From positions 682,001 through 746,000 of the forward strand of contig NZ_BAAAXV010000012.1 in NCBI RefSeq assembly GCF_039535785.1: a stretch of DNA of 64,000 nt. The letters are read 5' to 3'. The translations under genes and the position numbers were made by a program. How positions within the stretch are numbered: position 1 is the stretch's first letter; each line of letters starts with the position of its first letter. Below are positions 16,369 through 23,940 of this stretch, piece after piece. The notes beneath the pieces were generated by a model. That model saw only the letters and a program-made list of their open reading frames with translations. It did not search any database and was not told the origin of the DNA. Source of the stretch: Nonomuraea helvata (GTDB lineage Bacteria; Actinomycetota; Actinomycetes; Streptosporangiales; Streptosporangiaceae).

Positions 16369-17241
16369 GTGCCGGCAGAGTTCGAGAGGTTCGACATCGC
16401 CACGTCCGACACGACGATCCACGGCGTCCGTGGTGGGACGGGGCCGCCCGTCCTTCTGCTGCATGGCATCCCCGAGACGCACCTGATGTGGCACCGGGTG
16501 GCGCCCCAGCTGGCCGAGCGGTTCACCGTGGTCGCCACCGACCTGCGTGGCTTCGGTGCCAGCGGCAAGCCGCCGAGCACGCCTGACCACACCCCTTACA
16601 GCATGCGCGCGATCGCCCGCGATCAGGTCGAGGTCATGCGCGCGCTGGGGTTCGAGCGGTTCTCCGTGGCCGGGCACGATCGGGGCGCCCGTTGCGCGTA
16701 CCGGATGGCGCTCGACCATGCCGAGGCGGTCGCCCGGCTGGCCGTGCTCGACATCGTGCCCACCGGGGACGCCTTCGGTCGCGCCGACATGGACTTCGCC
16801 CTTGGATACTGGGTGTGGTCGTTCCTGGCGGCACCGGAGCCGGTGCCCGAGCGGCTGATTGCGGCGGCGCCTTCCGTTTTCGTGGGTCACATGCTCGACT
16901 CCTGGTCACAGGCGCCGGATGCCTTCTCGCCCGAGGTGCGGGAAGCCTACATGGCGCAGTTCACCGATCCCGCCACCGTGCACGCCATCTGCGAGGAGTA
17001 ACGCGCCGCCGCGACGCTCGACTGCGAGCATGACGAGGCTGACCGCGGCAAGCGGCGCATCGCCTGTCCGACGCTCGCCCTGTGGAGCGCGGCCGGACCG
17101 ATCGCCGAGTGGTACGAGCCGCTGGAGATCTGGCGGGCATGGGCCGACGACGTGCGCGGGGGGGCCATCGACTGTGGGCACTTCCTCCCTGAGGAGGCTC
17201 CCGACGAGACGGCCCGGCATCTCCTCGACTTCTTTGCTTGA
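16369..17241 (+). pseudogene. Haloacetate-dehalogenase-like alpha/beta hydrolase with an in-frame stop
   Basis: The GTG at 16369 begins VPAEFERFDIATSD. The sequence has the family landmarks: LLLHGIPETHLMWHRVAPQL, the nucleophile motif SVAGHDRGARCAYRMA (Asp followed by Arg, as in fluoroacetate dehalogenase), GYWVWSFLAAPEPVP, and a late histidine in CGHFLPEEAPDETA. At 16999-17001 TAA interrupts the frame after AICEE; the same frame continues without a gap as RAAATLDCEHDEADRGKRRI to a natural stop at 17239. Relatives have Tyr at this place (EDYRAG), so one base change (TAC or TAT to TAA) explains it. The truncated 210-residue form lacks the catalytic His. Confidence 0.8.
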
Positions 17242-17302
17242 ACCGGCCCGGTGCGTGTCTCCCCTGCCCGGCGCTCGCCGGGCCGATCGGCGCCCGCACA
17301 CC

Positions 17303-17500
17303 GGCCGCGCCCGGCTCGGCTACGACCGCGCCCGCGTCCTGCTGGACGAATACGCCGGGCTCGACCTGGACCAGCTGCATCACAGCGCCGCGACCCGCCT
17401 CGGCGAAGCCGAGATCCCGCTGCAGCTCATCATGGGCAAGACCCGGCACAAGAACCCCCGCGCCGCGATGCGCTACGTCAAACCCGTGATACTGCGACAC
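17303..17500 (+). pseudogene. Tyrosine recombinase (integrase) C-terminal fragment
   Basis: The frame reads ARLGYDRARVLLDEYAGLDL, DQLHHSAATRLGEAEIPLQL, IMGKTRHKNPRAAMRYVKP. It matches the C-terminal catalytic part of actinomycete integrases, with the nucleophile Tyr in AMRYVKP. The HxLRH box is altered to DQLHHS, so the catalytic His/Arg pair is changed. The N-terminal two thirds are missing. Confidence 0.65.
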
Positions 17501-17523
17501 TGCCTGGCAGAATCGATCGGAGT

Positions 17524-17551
17524 TGTCGGATCCTGGCCATGTTGTTCGTAG
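17524..17551 (+). promoter_or_regulatory. Putative ECF42-type sigma promoter, copy 3
   Basis: TGTCGG (17524-17529), 17 nt, CGTAG (17547-17551), then a leader GGGGTGAGAAGCCGCCCA that matches the leader of copy 2 except for one base. The site is 56 nt upstream of the SCO6745-family gene. Confidence 0.65.
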
Positions 17552-17606
17552 TTGGGGTGAGAAGCCGCCCACGAGGGCGCTGTCACGACTTAGGGAGATG
17601 CGAACG

Positions 17607-18431
17607 ATGCCGCACCCTCAGGCCAAGGTCCACCGCATGTTCGAGCTCGTCGAGCCGATCGCCACCGTCACCTTCTCCGAGGTGGTGAACGAGGCGTTCC
17701 TGGCCCTCGGTATGCGCGACTACTGGGACGGGTATTTCGCGGGCCGGGCCGCGCCGCTGGGGCCGGCACCGGCCGCGGTGGTGCACGCGGTCTTCTACAA
17801 CTTCGCCGACGGCGAGGTGGCGCGCCACATCCCCTGGGTGTGGGGGAAGATCACCCCGCAGGAGGCGATCGCCGTGCGCGAGCGGGCCAGCGCCGCCGCG
17901 CTGCGGCAGATGATCGGGGAGCTTGCCGACTCCCCCGCTCTGGTACGGGTCGCCGACCTCGCCACCCGAGCAGCGCTCAGCGCGCCGACCGAGGGCCGAG
18001 CGCTGTACGCCGGGCTGCGGGCGCTCGACGTGCCCGAGGAGCCGGTGGCCAGGCTCTGGCACGCGGCGACGCTGCTGCGGGAGCACCGCGGGGACGGCCA
18101 CAACGCCGCCCTCGTCGCCCACGGCATCGGCGGCACCGAGTCCCACGTCCTCATGGCCCTTTCCCTCGGGATGAGGGCGGAGGAGTTCGGCCGGATCCAC
18201 CACCTGCCCAAGGCACAGCTGGCCGCTGTCGTCGACGGGCTGCGCGGCCGCGGCCTCGTGGACGCCGCCGGCGGGTTCACCCACGCCGGCCGGGAGGCCA
18301 AGCAGCGGATCGAGGCCCTCACCGATGAGCTGGCAGCCCCGGCGTACGACGTGCTCGCTGCGGACGAGCTCGACGAGCTGGCCGCGGGGCTCGAGCCGAT
18401 CGCCGCCGCGGTACGGGCCGCCGACGACTGA
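17607..18431 (+). CDS. SCO6745-family protein (helical, winged-helix C-terminus)
   Basis: The ATG at 17607 lies nine bases after GGGAG; an ATG at 17598 is too close to it. The 274-residue protein begins MPHPQAKVHRMFELVEPIA and runs VNEAFLALGMRDYWDGYFAG, FYNFADGEVARHIPWVWG and ATLLREHRGDGHNAALVAHG, as in the actinomycete SCO6745 family. Its C-terminal third looks like a MarR-type winged helix (KAQLAAVVDGLRGRGLVDAA). The activity of the family is not known to me. The ECF42-type promoter just upstream makes it a probable target of the sigma factor at 3744. Confidence 0.85.
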   Translation: MPHPQAKVHRMFELVEPIATVTFSEVVNEAFLALGMRDYWDGYFAGRAAPLGPAPAAVVHAVFYNFADGEVARHIPWVWGKITPQEAIAVRERASAAALRQMIGELADSPALVRVADLATRAALSAPTEGRALYAGLRALDVPEEPVARLWHAATLLREHRGDGHNAALVAHGIGGTESHVLMALSLGMRAEEFGRIHHLPKAQLAAVVDGLRGRGLVDAAGGFTHAGREAKQRIEALTDELAAPAYDVLAADELDELAAGLEPIAAAVRAADD

Positions 18432-18628
18432 GCGGACGCATCAGGCGACGGCCACGACCTCCAGCTGGCGGGCCGCTGAGCGTCTTCTGGGGTGTCGATC
18501 GCGTCCGGGGTGGTGCGATGGCCCTGGGATGGGCGGCGGGCCAAGTACGGAGAAAGAGGCGGTGACCCATGATCATCTTGTCGAAGACTTGGGCCGACAG
18601 CTTCATCCCGTCCACTTGGCCTGAGTCG

Positions 18629-19009
18629 TCAGGCGTCGAAGCGCCGGCGGGCGGTCTCGATGTGGCCGAAGTACTGGTGGGTCCAGCCGCAGATGAGATC
18701 AACCGTCGCGCGCAGGGCCTGGCCCGGCTCGGTGAGGGTGTACTCGACTCGCGGCGGCACAGTGGGATGCACCTTCCGCTCGGCCAGGCCGTTGCGCTCC
18801 AGCATGCGCAGGTTCTGGGTGAGCATCTTGTGGCTGATGCCCTCGACCTCGTCGCGCAGCTCGCTGAAGCGGAGGGTGCGCTCACCGAGAGCCTCGATGA
18901 TGAGCAACGCCCACTTGTTGGCGACATCCGAGAAGATCTCCCGCGCCAGGGAGTCCGCACGCCTCAGGTCCGCTTCGTCAGCCATGCCTGCGAACTGCTT
19001 GGTCACCAT
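18629..19009 (-). CDS. HxlR-family winged-helix regulator
   Basis: The 126-residue protein has the full HxlR domain: ANKWALLIIEALGERTLRFS, ELRDEVEGISHKMLTQNLRM, GLAERKVHPTVPPRVEYTLT. It is divergent from a RidA-family gene at 19137 and likely regulates it. Such regulators often sense reactive aldehydes, electrophiles or redox state. The only cysteine (C near residue 107) may or may not be relevant. The 197 bases between 18432 and 18628 hold no gene I can support. Confidence 0.9.
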   Translation of the reverse strand: MVTKQFAGMADEADLRRADSLAREIFSDVANKWALLIIEALGERTLRFSELRDEVEGISHKMLTQNLRMLERNGLAERKVHPTVPPRVEYTLTEPGQALRATVDLICGWTHQYFGHIETARRRFDA

Positions 19010-19136
19010 GAGGTTCCCCAGTCTCTAAAAAGTGCGTTCTTCCATGTCAGCGAACACTCTCCTATGGTTTCTGAGTAACCGCAAGAGAGCACAGGCGCCC
19101 TCCGGTGCCTCGATCACATAACCAACAGGAGATCTC

Positions 19137-19541
19137 ATGGCTGTTTCGCTCATCAACCCTGACGGGCATGTCCAAGTCCCGCTCTACCACCACGTCGCGG
19201 TGGCGACGGGGAGCAGACAGGTCCACATCGCGGGACAGGTCGCCTGGGACGAGAACGGCGAGCTCGTGGCACCGGGCGACCTCGCCGGGCAGATCGCCCA
19301 GGTCTACCGCAACGTCGCCAAAGCGCTGGACGCGGCCGGAGCGACGTTCCACGACGTCGTCCGCTTCACGTGGTACGCCGCAGGCTGGAAGAGAGAGATG
19401 TACGACGCCTTCAAGGCGGGCATCGAACAGGCGGCCCGCGAGTTCGACATCGCCACGCCGCCGGCCGCGCTGATCGGGGTGGACGTGCTGTTCGAGCCCG
19501 GCATCCTCATCGAGGCCGAAGTCACCGCGGTCATCGATTGA
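19137..19541 (+). CDS. RidA/YjgF/Rid-family protein
   Basis: The ATG at 19137 has AGGAG upstream and gives 134 residues, the usual length for the family. The fold shows in YHHVAVATGSRQVHIAGQVA, QIAQVYRNVAKALDAAGATF and LIGVDVLFEPGILIEAEVTA. The Arg that marks true enamine/imine deaminases (R105 in RidA) is not obvious; the matching segment reads ALIGVDVLF, so the activity may differ. The gene pairs with the divergent HxlR regulator. Confidence 0.88.
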   Translation: MAVSLINPDGHVQVPLYHHVAVATGSRQVHIAGQVAWDENGELVAPGDLAGQIAQVYRNVAKALDAAGATFHDVVRFTWYAAGWKREMYDAFKAGIEQAAREFDIATPPAALIGVDVLFEPGILIEAEVTAVID

Positions 19542-19669
19542 CGCGGTCGCACCAGGTGCCCGTCTCGGTGCATCGCCTACCACGCCGGGATGTTCACCCG
19601 GGCGGGCTGGACGAGCCGGCCGGTGGCCTGGCTGCCGAGTGCGGTTCACGTACGGGCCAGGCCTGAAGG

Positions 19670-20377
19670 TCAGGCCGTGAGGGCAGCCGCTGCTTCCCGG
19701 TAGACGACGCTCGGGTCCTCGGACAGCCACGTCTTCACCTGGCGGCTCCAGGCGTCGGCGAGCACCTCTGGCCGGTGTGCCTCGATGCCGTCGAGGGCTG
19801 CCGCGACGATCGCCTCGGGGGCGGTCTTGTCGCCGTCGTACCAGGCCATCATGTCGGTGTCCGCGGCACCCAGGTGCAGGCCTGCCACCAGGGTGCGCTG
19901 GTCGGCCAGCTCCAGGCGGACGCTGTTGGTGAGCGCCCATTCGGCGGCCTTGGCCGCGTGGTAGGCGCCCGCGCCGTTGTAGGCGAGCCAGGAGAGCGCG
20001 GACAGGACGTTGAGGATCGCGCCGTCGGCCAGTTGGGGCGCGAAGGCGCGGATCACGTTGAGGGTGCCGTAGAAGTGGGTGTCCATCTCGCGGCGGATCG
20101 TGTCCAGGTCGCCGCTGATGAGGTTCGCGCCGGTGGAGATGCCCGCGTTGTTGATGACGATCTTGACGTCGGGCGCCGCGGCGGCCGCGGCGGCGACCGA
20201 CGCCGGGTCCGTGATGTCCAGGCGCAGCGGGATGACTCCGGGTACGTCGATGAGGTCGGGACGGCGGGCGGTGGCGTACACCTTGCCGGCGCCGCGGTCG
20301 AGGAGGGAAAGGACGAATTGCCGGCCCAGGCCCCGGTTGGTGCCGGTGACCAGCACATGTGCTCCGTTGATCTGCAT
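19670..20377 (-). CDS. Short-chain dehydrogenase/reductase (SDR)
   Basis: The ATG at 20377 (MQINGAHVLVTGTNRGLGRQ) was chosen because it starts at the beta-1 strand and leaves the operator upstream. The 235-residue protein has the cofactor loop TGTNRGLG, NNAG (IVINNAGISTGANLI), a catalytic Ser/Tyr/Lys set (LSALSWLAYNGAGAYHAAKA) and a typical late region. It would oxidise or reduce a small alcohol or ketone with NAD(P). It is divergent from a MerR gene, with a palindrome in the gap, so MerR likely controls it. Confidence 0.9.
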   Translation of the reverse strand: MQINGAHVLVTGTNRGLGRQFVLSLLDRGAGKVYATARRPDLIDVPGVIPLRLDITDPASVAAAAAAAPDVKIVINNAGISTGANLISGDLDTIRREMDTHFYGTLNVIRAFAPQLADGAILNVLSALSWLAYNGAGAYHAAKAAEWALTNSVRLELADQRTLVAGLHLGAADTDMMAWYDGDKTAPEAIVAAALDGIEAHRPEVLADAWSRQVKTWLSEDPSVVYREAAAALTA

Positions 20378-20394
20378 GCCGGATAGACTAAAAC

Positions 20395-20410
20395 CTGACG
20401 TTGACGTCAG
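20395..20410. promoter_or_regulatory. MerR operator palindrome
   Basis: CTGACGT (20395-20401) and ACGTCAG (20404-20410) form a perfect inverted repeat around TG. It lies 17 bp past the SDR start codon, between the SDR and MerR genes. This is a typical place for a MerR regulator to act on both genes. Confidence 0.6.
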
Positions 20411-20436
20411 AGGCAAGTGTTGTGAGGGAGGTCACG

Positions 20437-20844
20437 GTGCGCATCGGCGAGTTGGCGGGGCGGTCGGGCGTCAGCGTGCGGGCCCTGCGTTACTACGAGG
20501 AGCAGGGGCTGCTGGAGGCGGACCGGAGCGAGTCCGGGCAGCGTCACTATCCCGAGTCGGCGGCCGACCGGGTTCAGCTGATCCAGATGCTCTACTCCGC
20601 CGGCCTGTCCAGCCGGACGATCGCCGAGCTGCTGCCGTGCGTCGACGCCAAGGTCAGTACACCCCAATCGCGTGCCCGGCTGGCGGCCGAGCGTGACCGC
20701 ATCGACGCCCAGATCGCCGCGCTTGCCCGTACCCGTGACCGCCTGGACGCGGTCATCGCCTGCGCCGGAAGCCCGGCCAGCGGCTGCGCGTGGATCTCGG
20801 GCCAAGACGTCGCCGCGGAGGCGAGTCACTCCGCGACGCCATGA
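20437..20844 (+). CDS. MerR-family regulator
   Basis: GGGAGG lies five bases before GTG 20437, so the protein starts VRIGELAGRSGVSVRALRYY (135 residues). It has the MerR winged helix-turn-helix (RALRYYEEQGLLEADRSES) and a long dimer helix (LAAERDRIDAQIAALARTRD). The C-terminal part has two Cys (ACAGSPASGCAW) that could bind metal or react with an electrophile, though this spacing is not a known metal motif. It is divergent from the SDR gene. Confidence 0.9.
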   Translation: MRIGELAGRSGVSVRALRYYEEQGLLEADRSESGQRHYPESAADRVQLIQMLYSAGLSSRTIAELLPCVDAKVSTPQSRARLAAERDRIDAQIAALARTRDRLDAVIACAGSPASGCAWISGQDVAAEASHSATP

Positions 20845-21009
20845 TCGCCGCCCTATCAGCCCTTGCTGACTTACTTGGTCCTCGCGATACCGTCAGCGGC
20901 CGGTGGACGGGAGCGGAGAAGGTTCGGAGAGGTCACGCTCGAGCTGGGTGATGAGCGCCGTGTTGTTCGCGCGCTGGCTCGATCGTGGCGGTCGGAGTAA
21001 TTTCCCATC

Positions 21010-22314
21010 ATGGTCAAATTACGTTACCCCGGATGGGCAGGCGTCCTCCCGCGCAAGGCCGTTCGCTTATCCGTCGCCGGAGTCATCGCTGTCGGATTCC
21101 CGATCGGACTCGGCTCGTCATTCGCGAACGCGTCGACATCGAATACGCCTCCCAATGCCGTCATCACCTGGGACATAAATGCCCAGACCGCGATATGGGA
21201 TATTGCCGGTCAGCAACCGCAGGTCCAGGCGCGCAGCTTCGCGATGGTGCACGGAGCCGTTTACGACGCCGTAAACGCGATCGCCGGCACTCCCTATCAG
21301 CCGTACCTGATCGCGCCACCTGCCGATGGGACCGAGTCGACGGACGCGGCCGTCGCGACCGCGGGCTTCCTGGTGCTGAACGCTCTGTTCCCCGAACAGC
21401 AAGCGAGGCTGAAGACGCAGTACGACGAGGCGCTGGCCGCGATTCCCGGCGGTACCGCCAAGCAGCGCGGTATCGCCGTGGGCACTCAGGCGGCCTCTGC
21501 GATGAACGCCGCACGGCAGAACGACGGAGCGTTCGGAAACCAGACCTGGACCGTGGGCACCCAGCCCGGCCAGTGGCGGCCGGCGCCACCCACGTTCGCC
21601 TCCGACGGAGCCTGGGTCGGTGACCTCAGACCGTTCCTTATTCGCAACGCTTCCATGTTCCGCACGTCCGGCCCGCCATCGCTCACCAGCCACCGGTACG
21701 CCCGGGACTTCAACGAGGTCAAGACCATCGGCTCGGCGACCAGCACGGTCAGGACGTCCGACCAGACACAGGCCGCGATCTGGTGGCACGACCGGCACCT
21801 GGCCGAATGGGAGATCAAGCGCCAGCTGGCGACCAAGCGGCAACTGAACACGTTGCAGACGGCGCGGATGTTCGCGATGGTCGACCTGGCCGAAGCCGAC
21901 GCCACGATCGCCTGCTACAACGAGAAGGCCGCGTGGAACTTCTGGCGGCCGGTCACCGCGATCCGCCTGGCCGACACCGACGGCAATCCGGGAACGGCGG
22001 CCGATCCCGACTGGACGCCATTGCTCGTCACACCACCGCACCCCGACTACACGTCCGGACATACCTGCTTCACAGCGGCGAGCATGTCGGCGTTGGCGAA
22101 TTTCTTCGGCCGCGACGACATCCCCTTCAGCGGGTACAGCGCCGCCTCGGGTACCACCAGATATTTCCGCAGTTTCTCGCAGGCGCTCGCCGAGGTCATC
22201 GAAGCCCGCATCTGGGGCGGAATCCATACCCGAACGGCCGACGTCCAAGGCGCGAAGATCGGCAAGAAGGTCACCGCTTACATGGTCGCGCACTACTTCA
22301 AACCCAAGGAGTAA
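21010..22314 (+). CDS. Secreted vanadium-haloperoxidase/PAP2-like phosphatase
   Basis: The 434-residue protein starts with a signal sequence (LSVAGVIAVGFPIGLGSSFA then NAS). The vanadate/phosphate site of the PAP2-haloperoxidase superfamily is visible: K-x6-RP in KAAWNFWRPVTAI, the PSGH-like YTSGHTCF (Ser-Gly-His), and R-x5-H in RIWGGIHTRTADVQG. Length and spacing fit bacterial vanadium-dependent haloperoxidase-like proteins rather than short lipid phosphatases. It may hydrolyse phosphate esters or halogenate; the sequence cannot decide. It is transcribed alone; the 165 bases before it hold no gene. Confidence 0.9.
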   Translation: MVKLRYPGWAGVLPRKAVRLSVAGVIAVGFPIGLGSSFANASTSNTPPNAVITWDINAQTAIWDIAGQQPQVQARSFAMVHGAVYDAVNAIAGTPYQPYLIAPPADGTESTDAAVATAGFLVLNALFPEQQARLKTQYDEALAAIPGGTAKQRGIAVGTQAASAMNAARQNDGAFGNQTWTVGTQPGQWRPAPPTFASDGAWVGDLRPFLIRNASMFRTSGPPSLTSHRYARDFNEVKTIGSATSTVRTSDQTQAAIWWHDRHLAEWEIKRQLATKRQLNTLQTARMFAMVDLAEADATIACYNEKAAWNFWRPVTAIRLADTDGNPGTAADPDWTPLLVTPPHPDYTSGHTCFTAASMSALANFFGRDDIPFSGYSAASGTTRYFRSFSQALAEVIEARIWGGIHTRTADVQGAKIGKKVTAYMVAHYFKPKE

Positions 22315-22380
22315 TGACCTCGGCATCCGGGAGACCTCACTGCGAAGCCGTACACGCGACGGCCGGCAGGCCCGGAAGGC

Positions 22381-22395
22381 GGCGCCGGAGGCGCC
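22381..22395 (+). terminator. Possible hairpin after the haloperoxidase-like gene
   Basis: GGCGCC, GGA, GGCGCC form a 6-bp stem with a 3-nt loop, 67 nt past the stop codon. The stem is short but all G-C. The rest of 22315-22560 holds no gene I can support. Confidence 0.35.
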
Positions 22396-22560
22396 TTGCG
22401 CCGAGCCCGCCGTCCGGCGCGAGCTGCGCGGTCCCTCGCCGAAATCGATCGTGTCACCGTCCTCCAGCTCGCGGTCCACGCGGCACGGGGGCGCGGCGGG
22501 CAGCACATCAGCCGGCTCTCGGCCGCCCGCCCCGGCCGTCGCCGATCAGGCCGGTCATTT

Positions 22561-23172
22561 TCACCTGGGCCAGCTCGGTGAGCGGCCCAGGATGGCCACG
22601 ATCTCGTCCAGGGGCGACCCGCCCGGCCAAGGGAGCGCCGGAGCGAAGGCCGCGCCGGGCGCCAGGCGCGCCTCGCCGCCGGGTACGGCTCTCGCCACCG
22701 CGAGGGCGACGTCCAGCAGGTCCGGCGGGAACTCGACCTCGACACCCAGTGCCTTGGCCAGATCCCAGGAGTGCACCACGTAGTCGATGAAGTGAAAGCT
22801 GATCGCCTGCGCAGCGGGGAAGGGACTCCCGCCTGCGAACTCGGGCAGCGGGAACCTGCGCTGCAGCACGCCGTCGGCGGCGAAGGCCGCCATGACATGT
22901 TCGGCTGAGGCGCGATAGCTCGCCACCGGGTCGCCGCCGAGCGAGCGCAGCTTCCACCGGGCGAGATCGCCGTCCCCCCTGGATGCCGCTGCGAAGCCAT
23001 AGTGCTGCGTGGCCATGTGCGCGAGCAGACCGTACACGGTCCATCCGAGACAGGGCGTCGGACGGGACAGGTCCGCGGACTGCACTCCAGCCGCCAGCTC
23101 GACGCTGGTGCGGACGGCCTGCGCGTCGAGTGCGACAAGCTCGGTCACTCCTACTGCTTCATTCATATGCAT
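22561..23172 (-). CDS. TIGR03086-type DinB-superfamily protein (mycothiol/metal-binding)
   Basis: This 203-residue protein has the four-helix layout and metal-site histidines of the maleylpyruvate-isomerase-N family: the GWTVYGLLAHMATQHYGFA helix (His in LLAHM) and the second His in HFIDYVVHSWDLAKAL. The C-terminus (LPWPGGSPLDEIVAILGRSP) is typical of TIGR03086. Such proteins probably use mycothiol as a cofactor in detoxification or isomerisation. The start could also be the ATG six bases downstream. It is divergent from a MarR gene. Confidence 0.87.
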   Translation of the reverse strand: MHMNEAVGVTELVALDAQAVRTSVELAAGVQSADLSRPTPCLGWTVYGLLAHMATQHYGFAAASRGDGDLARWKLRSLGGDPVASYRASAEHVMAAFAADGVLQRRFPLPEFAGGSPFPAAQAISFHFIDYVVHSWDLAKALGVEVEFPPDLLDVALAVARAVPGGEARLAPGAAFAPALPWPGGSPLDEIVAILGRSPSWPR

Positions 23173-23224
23173 TCACATATGATGTGCATGCGCTTATTAT
23201 CTGTCAAATGGGTATCTTGGACCC

Positions 23225-23713
23225 GTGACGGGCCGCCGCGACCTCGCCGAGATGATGCATCCGCTCTTGCAGTCGCTCATCGCAGCGGAACTACCGGTGC
23301 TGGCGGCGCACGGCGTCTCCATGTGGGGCTACACCGTGCTCGGCGCCCTGGACGACGGTTCGGTACGCACCCAAGCGGCCTTGGCCGAAGCGATCGGCGC
23401 CGACAAGACCCGCATCATCGGCACCCTTGACAAACTGCAGACAGCCGGGCTGATCACCCGTGAACCAGACCCTCATGACCGCCGCGCGAGGATCCTCACG
23501 ATCACCGACGCGGGCCGCGAAGTGCGGAGATCCGTGCGGGCCGAGATCCAGTCCAACGAGGAACGTCTGCTCGCACGCCTGCCCGAGGCCGACCGCCACG
23601 GCTTCCTCCGCGCCCTGCAGGCGCTCTACCAGCTACCACGCGAACAGATCACCGAGAAGTCTCCGCTTGACCGGCGGCCCACTCGCCGCTCGAACACAGC
23701 TCACGACCGCTGA
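23225..23713 (+). CDS. MarR-family regulator
   Basis: The GTG at 23225 gives a 162-residue winged-helix protein: VRTQAALAEAIGADKTRIIG, LDKLQTAGLITREPDPHDRR, RILTITDAGREVRRSV, the last being the MarR wing and D-x-R motif. It is divergent from the DinB gene. The AT-rich 52-bp gap contains overlapping CATATG/TGCATG palindromes that are candidate operators. The N-terminal stretch is short, and the C-terminal 30 residues are basic and probably disordered. Confidence 0.9.
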   Translation: MTGRRDLAEMMHPLLQSLIAAELPVLAAHGVSMWGYTVLGALDDGSVRTQAALAEAIGADKTRIIGTLDKLQTAGLITREPDPHDRRARILTITDAGREVRRSVRAEIQSNEERLLARLPEADRHGFLRALQALYQLPREQITEKSPLDRRPTRRSNTAHDR

Positions 23714-23940
23714 CCTTCCTCTCCTCGTCCTGCTCGCCCTTCGCCTCCTGCCGGCCGTCGGACTCGACGCCCGTGCCCGTGGCCCGGCCAGGCCGCCTTC
23801 GGCGGTGCCGGGTGCCGTTGATCCGTAGCCGGTCCGAAGGGATCCATAAGCCCGCCACTCCAGTGTGAGGACAGCAACCGTTCACCGCGCTGCGGTGTTC
23901 TTGCCGACGTTCTTCCCCTCCCCCGGTCACTGGAGCTCTC

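Noticed and set aside
21118..22506. A 462-residue minus-strand frame opposite the haloperoxidase-like gene
   Set aside because: The plus strand encodes the full enzyme with all motifs. The first residues of the minus frame (VDRELEDGDTIDFGEG) resemble a metallo-beta-lactamase strand, but nothing else supports it.
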